Below, piece by piece: positions 1-7,931 of a stretch of 64,000 bases of DNA (positions within the stretch are counted from its first letter, which is position 1; every line of letters starts with the position of its first letter). Position numbers and translations under genes: made by a program. The DNA comes from JAYEPK01 sp048569615. GTDB taxonomy: Archaea > Thermoplasmatota > Penumbrarchaeia > Penumbrarchaeales > Penumbrarchaeaceae. The notes under the pieces were generated by a model. It was not told the DNA's origin. It did no database searches and saw only the letters and a program-made list of their open reading frames with translations. The stretch spans positions 8,809-72,808 of the forward strand of contig JBLIRK010000008.1 in the NCBI GenBank assembly GCA_048569615.1, given 5' to 3'.

Positions 1-1
1 C

Positions 2-868
2 GACATCCTACCAATGAGGCCGCCTGGATTCTGCGCGGGATGCCCCCACAGGGGAACATTCACGGCTCTCAGGAGAGCTGCGGGAAATATCCCGATCTAC
101 TTCTCCAACGACATTGGATGCTATACGATGCTTGTTCTTCCCCCCCTGGAATTTTCCGATTCACAGCTCTGCATGGGAGCATCCCTCGGGATCGGTGCCG
201 GAGTAAGCATATCCGCCGAGGAGAAAGTCGTGGTCGCCATAGGGGATTCGACATTGTTCCACGCGGGCCTCCCCGGGATCGTGAATGCCGTCCACAACAA
301 ACGCGATATGACTATCATAGTCCTACACAACTCCGTCACGGCAATGACCGGACAGCAGTCACATCCCGGTGAGATCGGCACTATCGGAGGAAAGGAGGGC
401 ATCTCCATAGATATCGAGAGGATGCTAAGGGCCCTCGGAGTGCAGAAGATCGTGAATATCGACTCCTTCCAGATCAGGAGGAACAGGGCCCTGATCAAGG
501 AAGTCCTTGAATTCAAGGGAGTATCGGCCGTGATTTCCCACGGAGAGTGTGCTCTGTACCATTTCAGGAACCTGAGAAAAGAGGGCGCCAAACCGGTCCC
601 GTTCTTTGTGGACAAGGAGAAGTGCAGGGCGCCTTACAACTGCATCAGGGATTTCCTCTGCCCCGCCATTTCGATCGATCCGGCGGACGGGAAGTCGCAG
701 ATAGACCCCTCTATTTGCGTGGGATGCGGCGAGTGCGCCCAGATGTGCGGTTTCGGGGCCATAAGGTCCACCGCCGTACTCCGGGGCGGAGAGGACAGGG
801 TTTACTACACAAAGGAGGATTACGACCAGTACATGGAAGTCATATCGGGAAAGGAGGTGGTCCGTTGA
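2..868 (+). CDS. iorA: Indolepyruvate:ferredoxin oxidoreductase alpha subunit, C-terminal part
   Basis: The reading frame is open to the left edge, so this is the 3' part (about 288 codons) of a longer gene; family members are about 600 residues. IorA binds thiamine pyrophosphate and ferredoxin-type clusters and, with IorB, oxidatively decarboxylates aryl pyruvates from aromatic amino acids, reducing ferredoxin. Visible here are the C-terminal TPP-binding half (CAGCPHRG near the start, then AIGDSTLFHAG for the diphosphate/Mg site) and two cysteine clusters near the C-terminus, one atypical (CRAPYNC..C) and one classical (CVGCGECAQMC). The stop overlaps the iorB start, so the two are translated together. 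Family assignment is confident; the exact substrate preference is inferred from family. Confidence 0.93.
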   Translation, partial: DILPMRPPGFCAGCPHRGTFTALRRAAGNIPIYFSNDIGCYTMLVLPPLEFSDSQLCMGASLGIGAGVSISAEEKVVVAIGDSTLFHAGLPGIVNAVHNKRDMTIIVLHNSVTAMTGQQSHPGEIGTIGGKEGISIDIERMLRALGVQKIVNIDSFQIRRNRALIKEVLEFKGVSAVISHGECALYHFRNLRKEGAKPVPFFVDKEKCRAPYNCIRDFLCPAISIDPADGKSQIDPSICVGCGECAQMCGFGAIRSTAVLRGGEDRVYYTKEDYDQYMEVISGKEVVR

Positions 869-1479
869 GCAAAAACATCTTCAACATCATCGACTGCGGT
901 GTGGGGGGCCAGGGAGTGGTCCTGATGGCGAATATCGTGGGTGAAGCTTGCGCCAGATCGGGTCTCAATGTGGTATCGGGAGAACTGCACGGCCTCTCCC
1001 AGAGAGGTGGCTCTGTCATAGCCCATCAGAGGATAGGTCAAAATGTCCATTCACCTTTGGTTCCCTACGGAGAAGCCGATGTGATCCTGTCCCTGGAACC
1101 GATGGAGGCCCTGAGATACCTATTCTTCCTCAGGGATGGGGGCATGGTCATCACAAATACAAAGATGGACCATCCCCCCCTGGAAACCCAGCGGATAGCC
1201 TTGAAGGAAAAAGATGCCTATGTTCGGTATGAGGACGTGGTGGAGCGCATAGGGTCCACCGGCGCCAGGCTGGTGGAGATCGATGCCTTGGCACTGTCCC
1301 TGAAGGCGGGAAGCGCGCAGACCGTCAATGTCGTGATGGTGGGCGCTCTTGCTGCATCACCGGGCTTCCCTGTTGGCAAATCCATGATGCTTGATGCTGT
1401 CAAGGAGAACGTACCGAAAAAAGCGTTGGATGTGAACACCAAGGCCTTCGACCTGGGATATGAATCACTCTCGGATTGA
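865..1479 (+). CDS. iorB: Indolepyruvate:ferredoxin oxidoreductase beta subunit
   Basis: About 204 residues, the usual length for IorB, a pyruvate-ferredoxin-oxidoreductase gamma-type domain. The N-terminus reads IIDCGVGGQGVVLMANI, the glycine-rich signature of the family, followed by SGELHGLSQRGGSV, also diagnostic. I place the start at TTG 865, which overlaps the iorA stop (TTGA) and follows a strong Shine-Dalgarno AGGAGGTGG at 851-859; an upstream extension of the same frame lies inside iorA and is a shadow. IorAB feeds reduced ferredoxin from Trp, Phe and Tyr catabolism, which fits the tryptophanase, two glutamate dehydrogenases and secreted peptidase elsewhere in the window. Confidence 0.93.
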   Translation: MSKNIFNIIDCGVGGQGVVLMANIVGEACARSGLNVVSGELHGLSQRGGSVIAHQRIGQNVHSPLVPYGEADVILSLEPMEALRYLFFLRDGGMVITNTKMDHPPLETQRIALKEKDAYVRYEDVVERIGSTGARLVEIDALALSLKAGSAQTVNVVMVGALAASPGFPVGKSMMLDAVKENVPKKALDVNTKAFDLGYESLSD

Positions 1480-1487
1480 AAAGTGGA

Positions 1488-2267
1488 TCATTTTCCGGGT
1501 GGTCTGAACCTCTCCAGAGCCTCCTTTTCGGCAAAATGGAGCGCACCTGGGACTATCAGGCAGTGGGGGGGACCGCCAAGGTCCATGTATGGAATTTCTC
1601 CCAATGGCGCATACACAACTTTCCAGTCCGATCTGCCCGCCCTGATCACCGCGGCGGCCATTGTCCCTGGCCCGATCTCGCCGCTCTGGTTCAGCTCAGA
1701 CATTCTAAGGATAAGGGCGGAGCCTTCGGAGGCGCTCATGAATCTGTCCTCTTCGGACCTGATATCCAGCAGCACAAGCGTATGCAGCCCCCTTCGGAGG
1801 TTCTCTATGATGACGTCAAGTGGAGATGTCGGAAAAAAAAACCCCTCGGGATAAGCTATCGTCGTGGTCCTCCCGAACTTGTAATGCTGCAAACCTGCAA
1901 ATCCAGGTGCAGAATTCAGGATCGAGGCCGAATTTATAACCTCCACTTCTATTCCTCGGTCCATGACATCGAAACGGAGCTCCTGGTGTGTTGTGGCCGA
2001 CAACGGATCCCCGGCCGTCAGGAAACAGACGAGGCCATGGTCGTCGAAAGCCTTCAGGACCCGTTCCTCCTCCTCAACTTCCTTCCTGGACAGTATCAGG
2101 ATCTTCTTTCCCGCAAGCTTGCCTAGCCTTTCAATGGAACCCTCCTCAAGGATGGAGGTATAGAACTCGGCAAAGGCCATCTCCGACTCCCGGAGCCGTT
2201 CCAGGCCCCCGAGGCTTATGGACCTTTCGTTGGCTATGCCGAGGCCGATCATAGACAGGCGCTTCAT
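1488..2267 (-). CDS. dph5: Diphthine synthase
   Basis: 259 residues, typical length. This S-adenosylmethionine-dependent methyltransferase of the tetrapyrrole-methylase fold trimethylates the modified histidine of elongation factor aEF-2 during diphthamide formation in archaea. The N-terminus MIGLGIANERSISLGGLE and the later LTAGDPLSATTH (SAM-binding loop) and YKFGRTTTIAYPEGFFFPTSP are family hallmarks. It starts 25 bp after the end of top6A on the same strand, so it is probably the last gene of a top6B-top6A-dph5 transcript. Its 3' end converges on iorB with only 8 bp between the stop codons. Confidence 0.96.
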   Translation of the reverse strand: MKRLSMIGLGIANERSISLGGLERLRESEMAFAEFYTSILEEGSIERLGKLAGKKILILSRKEVEEEERVLKAFDDHGLVCFLTAGDPLSATTHQELRFDVMDRGIEVEVINSASILNSAPGFAGLQHYKFGRTTTIAYPEGFFFPTSPLDVIIENLRRGLHTLVLLDIRSEEDRFMSASEGSALILRMSELNQSGEIGPGTMAAAVIRAGRSDWKVVYAPLGEIPYMDLGGPPHCLIVPGALHFAEKEALERFRPPGK

Positions 2268-2292
2268 GAGGTATCTGAAAAAGAGAGTGGTA

Positions 2293-3399
2293 TTAAACGA
2301 TGTTCATCTCCGAGAGCTTCTCCGGAAGATAGGAATCCGTAACGAAGTCAAGACCGTATTTCGCCAGTGCCTGCTGCTCGGACTTCTTCTTCAATTTCAG
2401 CTGGAGCTTTATCTCCTGCTTCCAGTGATCGGATGAGAAGCGCGGATCCGTCAGCTCGGACTTGAGTGCGCTAACATCGTTATCGGAGAGCGCATCGGAG
2501 GGCAGGTCATAGTTCACAATGTCCGACGGTGTGATCCCCAGATACTGGGCCTGGGGGGTGGCCAGGTACTCAGAAATGTGAGCGGTCTTTATGGCGCCGT
2601 AGGCGACAGATGCAAAGATCCTGTACGACCAGGGATCACCATCAGTAAAGAGGATCACCGGCAATTTGGACCACTCGTGCAGCCTTTTAATGAACCTCCG
2701 GGTGGACCTGGCGGGCTGTCCCTTGAGATGGACTAGTACCGCGTTGTGACTCTCATCGAAACCGTTCTCCACAAGCCTGTCGAACATACCGCCGGTCTCT
2801 ATGGCGATGATGAACTTCGAATTGTGGGACTTGAAATTCACCTTCTCCGATTCCACATTGTAGGGAATACCGTATCCGGAATCGCCTACGTCGTCCTTGC
2901 AGTTTATCTTCTTGACCTCTCCCTTGCGGTTGACCTCGGTCAGGGTAAGGTCGCCTATCACCCTTGCACCGTCCTCCTCGGGCCTGAGCTTGAAATCCTC
3001 CCTCATACAACTCGTTATGATCTCCAGGTCCTCAGCCAGCCTGTTGGATTCATCCTGTGTGGGAAATTTGGCCTTGTTCCATCCCTCGGAGATATAGTAC
3101 ATCTCCCTTAGCGTGGAGGATTTCTCGGTGTCTATCATCTCGTCTATGAAATCCACAGTGTATAGAGTTCGAAGAATGGATACCGCTCCCCCGAGGTCCT
3201 TGGCGCTCCTCTTGACCGTATCGGACCCGTACTTCCATACCCTGTGGTCCTTTGAAAGCACTATGTTGCTCTTGGTCCTGCTGGAGACCTCCAGATGTGG
3301 GATGTCGCCATTATCCATCTGTTCGTAGACGAATTCCGCGACCTTCCTGAGCCTCAACCGGGCAAGCTTCTTACTTTCGGATAATTTCTTCTTAGCCAT
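2293..3399 (-). CDS. top6A: DNA topoisomerase VI subunit A
   Basis: 368 residues, normal for Top6A (Spo11 homologue), the DNA-cleaving subunit of the type IIB topoisomerase. A winged-helix (CAP-like) domain carries the catalytic tyrosine in REMYY (residues 99-102, Tyr101 or Tyr102); a Toprim domain follows, with a glutamate in IAIETGGMFDRL and the acidic motif FTDGDPW that binds Mg. Start ATG with GGGGTGAG 6-13 nt upstream, 10 bp after top6B. The B-then-A order is the usual archaeal arrangement. Its presence argues against Thermoplasmatales, which have gyrase instead. Confidence 0.97.
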   Translation of the reverse strand: MAKKKLSESKKLARLRLRKVAEFVYEQMDNGDIPHLEVSSRTKSNIVLSKDHRVWKYGSDTVKRSAKDLGGAVSILRTLYTVDFIDEMIDTEKSSTLREMYYISEGWNKAKFPTQDESNRLAEDLEIITSCMREDFKLRPEEDGARVIGDLTLTEVNRKGEVKKINCKDDVGDSGYGIPYNVESEKVNFKSHNSKFIIAIETGGMFDRLVENGFDESHNAVLVHLKGQPARSTRRFIKRLHEWSKLPVILFTDGDPWSYRIFASVAYGAIKTAHISEYLATPQAQYLGITPSDIVNYDLPSDALSDNDVSALKSELTDPRFSSDHWKQEIKLQLKLKKKSEQQALAKYGLDFVTDSYLPEKLSEMNIV

Positions 3400-3409
3400 A
3401 TGCTCACCC

Positions 3410-5284
3410 CTATGCCGGATCCGCTCCTATGACCTCTCCGGGAAGCCTGGAGTAGAATATCTCTACCTCATCGTAGTCATCCTTGTCAAGCCCCAGCAGC
3501 GTGAAACCGAGATGCATGGACTTTGCCGGCAGTATGGGGCCGGCTTCCCATTCTATCACTCCGTCTTTCATCTTGTAAGCCTCGGGGTAGATTCCCTGGA
3601 CCAGTGTCTTGGGGACCTTGACCAGGAGTCGGAACTTTCTCTCCTTTTGGGTATAGTTCTGGACCTTGATGGTCACCTCTGTCTGCTTCTGCATCTGCTC
3701 GCCCTCCCCCACCTCCCTGTATACTATTCCCGCATCGATTACGTGAACGTTCATTATCTTGGTGATGATGGGGTCGAGCTGCACTTGCGGCTTGCCGGTG
3801 ATCTTTGCGCTCTTTTTTGCTATCTCGGGCAGAATCTCCTTGATAATGGAATATTTCTCAGAGACCTTTTTTAGCTTGACCTTTTTGTTTATGTGGGACT
3901 TCACCCTTCTCCCGCAGTCCATCAGGGCCCTTGCAACCTCATCCATTATCTCATCCACATCCGCAATGGCCTCCTTGGACTCTGATGTGAAGGGTACGTT
4001 TGTCGATGCCACATGGACAAGGATCACGGCTGGCCCGTTAGGGATTCCCTTGCCGCCCTTCTGCTCCAGTCCGTAGGGCCGCCAGTTTATCCTCTCGATG
4101 GCGTGGGTAATTGCGCATCCGCCCTGCTGGTATAGAAGGGGCACCCTGTTGGCGAACCTTAATATCTGAACCTGGTCTCCGGGAGTCAGCTCGCCGCCGT
4201 ACACTATCCCTGCCTCGACCTGGAATGGCGTACCGCGGAAGACCGACGGGTTCCTGGTCACGGTGTAGGCGAACTTGGAGTCGATCTCCTTCCTAAGACC
4301 CTTTCGTATCAGGCTGTCGCCTATCGGTGAAAGGCAGTCCACGGGCGGGGCCATGAACTTCATCTTCTGCATGCTCTCGTAAAGGAGCTGTATATCCTCC
4401 AGTTTCATCCTCTTTGGAGAAGCCTTCTCAGAGAGGCCCGCATTGGAAAGGAGCTCCCTTGCGCCCCGCGGAGATATCCTGGTGAACTCATTGGTCAGAA
4501 ATGAGGTCAATTTCCTCTCTTCCGCGTATTTCAGCATGTTTTTCAGAATCCCGAGCTCTATTCCGTGCGGGTGGGGTTTGCTCTCCTTTGCGGCTTCGGG
4601 GACTTTTTCAACCACTCTGCTGAATTGTACCAATTCTCCGTCGGGGTCCCGAAAAAATAGCTCCACATGTGGATTGACGATCGCAGTGGCCCTCAGATAT
4701 TCATACACGGACTGCTTCTTGTTCTTCTGGTAGCGGCCTTCTATCTCGACCTCCACTTCGGTGCCGTGGTTCGGCTCCCAGAGCATCACCTGGTCGGATT
4801 CTACCTGGGGTCTGTTCGTCTTGGTATTGATATGGACCTCCATCTGGTTGCAGGGATACCTCTCCCCTATCCGGGAGGTGATCCTCGCGGGCTTGCCTGT
4901 GGTGAGCTGGCTGTAAAGGACCACTGCCGAGATACCTATTCCCTGCTGCCCCCTGGACTGTCTGATCGAATAGAACCTGGAGCCATAGAGAAGACGTCCG
5001 AAAACATTTGGTATCTGTTTCTTGACTATTCCCGGTCCGTTGTCCCTGACCGTTATCCTATAGCGGTCCTTTTCGTCCAGCTTGTCTATCTTGACATATA
5101 TGGAAGGCAGTATCCCGGCTTCCTCGCATGCATCAAGCGAATTGTCCACCGCCTCCTTCACGGATACGAGCATGGCCTTTGACGGATTGTCGAAACCGAG
5201 GATCTGACGGTTCTTTGCAAAGAAATCCGAGATGGAAATCTCCTTCTGGTTTTCCGCCATCTTCTGAGCATAAGGTACAGCCAA
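3410..5284 (-). CDS. top6B: DNA topoisomerase VI subunit B
   Basis: About 624 residues. GHKL-type ATPase subunit that drives strand passage by Top6A. Visible motifs: EAVDNSLDACEE (N-box), VRDNGPGI (G1), and SRGQQGIGISAVVLYSQ (G2/ATP lid), then the H2TH and transducer regions with QKGGKGIPNGPAV. The start is chosen at TTG 5284 because GGAGGT lies at 5291-5296 on the minus strand with 6 nt spacing; an internal ATG at 5260, just before the conserved NQKEISISDFFAKN block, is the alternative. A TATA box on the minus strand at 5321-5331 would put transcription start near 5300, so the Shine-Dalgarno would lie in a short leader. Confidence 0.97.
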   Translation of the reverse strand: MAVPYAQKMAENQKEISISDFFAKNRQILGFDNPSKAMLVSVKEAVDNSLDACEEAGILPSIYVKIDKLDEKDRYRITVRDNGPGIVKKQIPNVFGRLLYGSRFYSIRQSRGQQGIGISAVVLYSQLTTGKPARITSRIGERYPCNQMEVHINTKTNRPQVESDQVMLWEPNHGTEVEVEIEGRYQKNKKQSVYEYLRATAIVNPHVELFFRDPDGELVQFSRVVEKVPEAAKESKPHPHGIELGILKNMLKYAEERKLTSFLTNEFTRISPRGARELLSNAGLSEKASPKRMKLEDIQLLYESMQKMKFMAPPVDCLSPIGDSLIRKGLRKEIDSKFAYTVTRNPSVFRGTPFQVEAGIVYGGELTPGDQVQILRFANRVPLLYQQGGCAITHAIERINWRPYGLEQKGGKGIPNGPAVILVHVASTNVPFTSESKEAIADVDEIMDEVARALMDCGRRVKSHINKKVKLKKVSEKYSIIKEILPEIAKKSAKITGKPQVQLDPIITKIMNVHVIDAGIVYREVGEGEQMQKQTEVTIKVQNYTQKERKFRLLVKVPKTLVQGIYPEAYKMKDGVIEWEAGPILPAKSMHLGFTLLGLDKDDYDEVEIFYSRLPGEVIGADPA

Positions 5285-5320
5285 CTGCCTACCTCCGTCG
5301 GGAATGGACCATCTAGCTCA

Positions 5321-5331
5321 GATAAATAAAT
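5321..5331 (-). promoter_or_regulatory. TATA box of the top6BA-dph5 operon
   Basis: On the minus strand the sequence reads AATTTATTTATC about 40 bp before the top6B start, the right place for an archaeal TATA box serving a transcript with a roughly 15-nt leader that contains the GGAGGT ribosome site. Confidence 0.6.
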
Positions 5332-5358
5332 TGAAGGGTGGGGGTAGGCGAAAGAATC

Positions 5359-6852
5359 TCACCTCTTCCTCTTGAAGTAGAGGTATAGGAATATCGCCGC
5401 AATGAGCAGTGGAACGAGTGTCAATACCATTCCAAGAGAGCCTGCCCTTACGACATCAGTCAGGGTCGGATCTCCGCTGAGAAATCCTCTGTCCAAGACC
5501 AGAATTACAAAATTTCCAAGGGCATCCGCAAGACCAATACAAGCAAACACCAGGAAGAGCAGGTTCATCAACCTCGACATATCCTCGGATACCTCCCTCT
5601 GCCTGGTATCTATGAAAGTCCTGAGAACCTCGATTGTGGATGTGAGTATGTCCCTGGAATGGGAAAGCTCGTCCATGAGTATCATGAGCTCTCTCTTCTT
5701 AGTCTCGATCTCCCTCAATGTCAGGTCTCCCAAGGAAAGTGGTGTTCCCTCCATAGCCACATCCTTCTTCTCAAGGGAAAGGGAAGAGGTGCTCTCGTTT
5801 ACCTTGAAGGACAAGTCCTGTAACTTCGTATTGTTCCGCATTATCTGATGCTCTACCTCGGATACCAGGGAGAATCGGACCGATGCCGCGGTCAGAAACT
5901 GTTTCTCCGCCTCATAGGTCTCCCTGTCCAGGAAATCCTTCTTCTTGGATTTCTTGTCCTTCTCCTTGGGTATGTAGAGCTTCATGTGCTCGTTGATGGA
6001 GTTCTGCAGCTTGAATATCTGGTCTTTCAGTGATCTGCCCTTCTCTTCAATATCCTTGAATTCGGTTTTGGTATAATCAATGAATGAGGAATGGAGAATG
6101 AAGAGGTCTATCAGCTTGGATTTGATGGAGAGAAGGTTGATCAGATAGCTCTGCTTTTGCTGGTAGATTCTCTTATCCTGGGTGCCCTGATCGGCATAAG
6201 GGGTGCTCGGAGTCACTTGAATTGGACTCTCACCGTAGGAAGAGGTCGCACGGACATCCGTAAGGTCTATCTCCAGAACAAAGTCGGTCGGGAATGTGGG
6301 CTTCTTGGTTCCCTGGGGGGGTCCGAGGATGTATAGTGAGGAATCTATCTTGCCGTGCATCATCGAATTGACATTGACCTCCCCGGCCCTGTTTAGAACC
6401 CTGTTGAGCTGTGTGATGTTCGTTTGGAGAATCTCCAGCCGGTCATCGTCATGTTCGGAATAAAGGAAGCTCATATCAGAATAGGTCTTGAGCCAAACAC
6501 TATTATGACTGCCCGACGTGAAAAGAGTGAAATTGTAGGGGGTGATATCTTTTGAAAGCGAACTTGAAATGATATCCACAAGGGCTTTCCTTGCTGCCAT
6601 CAGCTCGTCATGCTTTATCTTGAGATGGTCCACGGAAACCTCCGTGCTGCCCTTGGCTTCCGGATTGATCTCCTTCATCAGCTCTATGATGGTCCACCCT
6701 TCCTTGGAGGAGAAATCACATTTGACCCCCTTGAACCGGTGAAGTTCGGTCTTGAATGCATTGAGAAGAGGATCTCCCTTCTTGGTTGTATGATTCAATA
6801 TGGTCAGCGAGTAGACCTTTGGATCGTACAGTTGGAAAGTCCTCAAACACAA
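5359..6852 (-). CDS. Unknown protein with coiled-coil body and two C-terminal membrane segments
   Basis: About 497 residues, family not recognised. The N-terminal part (to about residue 200) is mixed alpha/beta and mentions no known motif; residues about 230-400 are lysine/glutamate-rich and heptad-like, predicted coiled coil (KDIEEKGRSLKDQIFKLQNSI, lysine-rich KEKDKKSKKKD). Two hydrophobic spans close the protein, about residues 424-447 and 470-490, followed by a basic YFKRKR tail. That layout (large cytoplasmic coiled-coil domain ahead of a hairpin membrane anchor) resembles CorA-like topology but the GMN motif is absent. No signal peptide, start probably TTG 6852. It stands alone between the top6 operon (75 bp away) and the radical SAM gene. 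Confidence 0.75.
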   Translation of the reverse strand: MCLRTFQLYDPKVYSLTILNHTTKKGDPLLNAFKTELHRFKGVKCDFSSKEGWTIIELMKEINPEAKGSTEVSVDHLKIKHDELMAARKALVDIISSSLSKDITPYNFTLFTSGSHNSVWLKTYSDMSFLYSEHDDDRLEILQTNITQLNRVLNRAGEVNVNSMMHGKIDSSLYILGPPQGTKKPTFPTDFVLEIDLTDVRATSSYGESPIQVTPSTPYADQGTQDKRIYQQKQSYLINLLSIKSKLIDLFILHSSFIDYTKTEFKDIEEKGRSLKDQIFKLQNSINEHMKLYIPKEKDKKSKKKDFLDRETYEAEKQFLTAASVRFSLVSEVEHQIMRNNTKLQDLSFKVNESTSSLSLEKKDVAMEGTPLSLGDLTLREIETKKRELMILMDELSHSRDILTSTIEVLRTFIDTRQREVSEDMSRLMNLLFLVFACIGLADALGNFVILVLDRGFLSGDPTLTDVVRAGSLGMVLTLVPLLIAAIFLYLYFKRKR

Positions 6853-6950
6853 TCACCCTTTTGGTCCTGTCCTCCAGGAAGTCACCATATCATTATCAAT
6901 TACTTTGATGAAATTGGTTTTATTTAAAATATGGGGGGTCTTTACTGTTT

Positions 6951-7790
6951 TCAGAAACAGCAGCAGACACGCTTCTCCCTGATCTCCCATCCTTTGGCAA
7001 TTATGTGGGAAACCGCTCTTTTAGAGGGGAGCACTATGCCGTCGAATCCTGCTTCAATCAATCCTATTTCAATGTCGCTCGATCCCTTTGGCCTCATGCA
7101 TCCGAGGAGCAATCTCGATCCGAGCTTCCTGCGCATGTACCTACCCAGATCAATAACGGAATCTGAGTCCGGGGTGCCTACCTTCTCCATTTTCGTTCCC
7201 TTGGTGGGGACGAAAACGATCAGTACCACCTCTTCGAAAGATTGACCGGAAAGCACGTCAACAGCTTCATACTCCCAGGTGACCTTTCCCTCGTGAAGGC
7301 CCGCAAGGATATGGGGAGATACGGAGATCCCCGATTCCGACATCATGGATAGGGTTTTAACGAAATCCTCTCTGGACCTTTTCAGGTGAAATATATTCTC
7401 AATGCTCTGATCGTGATAGATGAGATCGAAGGAGACCTTGTCAACACCAGACCTTTTGATCATTTTAGTAGTGGATTCATCGACCAACCCGGTATGGATG
7501 TTTATCTTCAGCGAGGTCCGCTCCTTCAGCTCCCTTATCTCCTCGAATGTCCCATGCCTGAATGCGACCGCACCCGAAGTGTCGCATCCCCCTGAGATAA
7601 GCATCCCTTTCCCTCCTTTCTGATATAGGGCCATGCCGAAGTCGAGGAGGCTGCCATTTTTTGAGACATCGACCATCCCTTTGAGGTACTTGCCCCCGCA
7701 GTGGTCGCAGGACTTACCGCAGGTGATTCCAGTAATCGACACCGAGGGGAATTCCTTCCCCGGCCTGTAAAGGGTGATCCTTTTTTCCAC
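6951..7790 (-). CDS. Radical SAM protein of the biotin-synthase-like COG1856 type
   Basis: 279 residues. The motif CGKSCDHCG (cysteines at about 24, 28 and 31; CX3CX2C) binds the [4Fe-4S] cluster that cleaves S-adenosylmethionine; MLISGGCDTSGAV is characteristic of the COG1856 biotin-synthase homologues of archaea. The protein ends with three consecutive cysteines (VCCCF), unusual and possibly an extra cluster ligand set. Starts with GTG; an AT-rich TATA-like element lies about 26 bp upstream, so it may be leaderless. Function unknown: some archaeal biotin-synthase-like radical SAM proteins act in lipoate synthesis (LipS1/LipS2), but nothing in the context shows that here. Confidence 0.85.
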   Translation of the reverse strand: MEKRITLYRPGKEFPSVSITGITCGKSCDHCGGKYLKGMVDVSKNGSLLDFGMALYQKGGKGMLISGGCDTSGAVAFRHGTFEEIRELKERTSLKINIHTGLVDESTTKMIKRSGVDKVSFDLIYHDQSIENIFHLKRSREDFVKTLSMMSESGISVSPHILAGLHEGKVTWEYEAVDVLSGQSFEEVVLIVFVPTKGTKMEKVGTPDSDSVIDLGRYMRRKLGSRLLLGCMRPKGSSDIEIGLIEAGFDGIVLPSKRAVSHIIAKGWEIREKRVCCCF

Positions 7791-7931
7791 GTAGGAAGGA
7801 TTGACAATGCGTTGATATTATTTTCCCTGAATCAGAAAGGAACCAATAATGTTTATAAGACATACGAATGTTTGTACAATAGAAGAAGGACTGGCATGCT
7901 GCCATCCTAATCAGATCCCCGGGGTTCGGTC

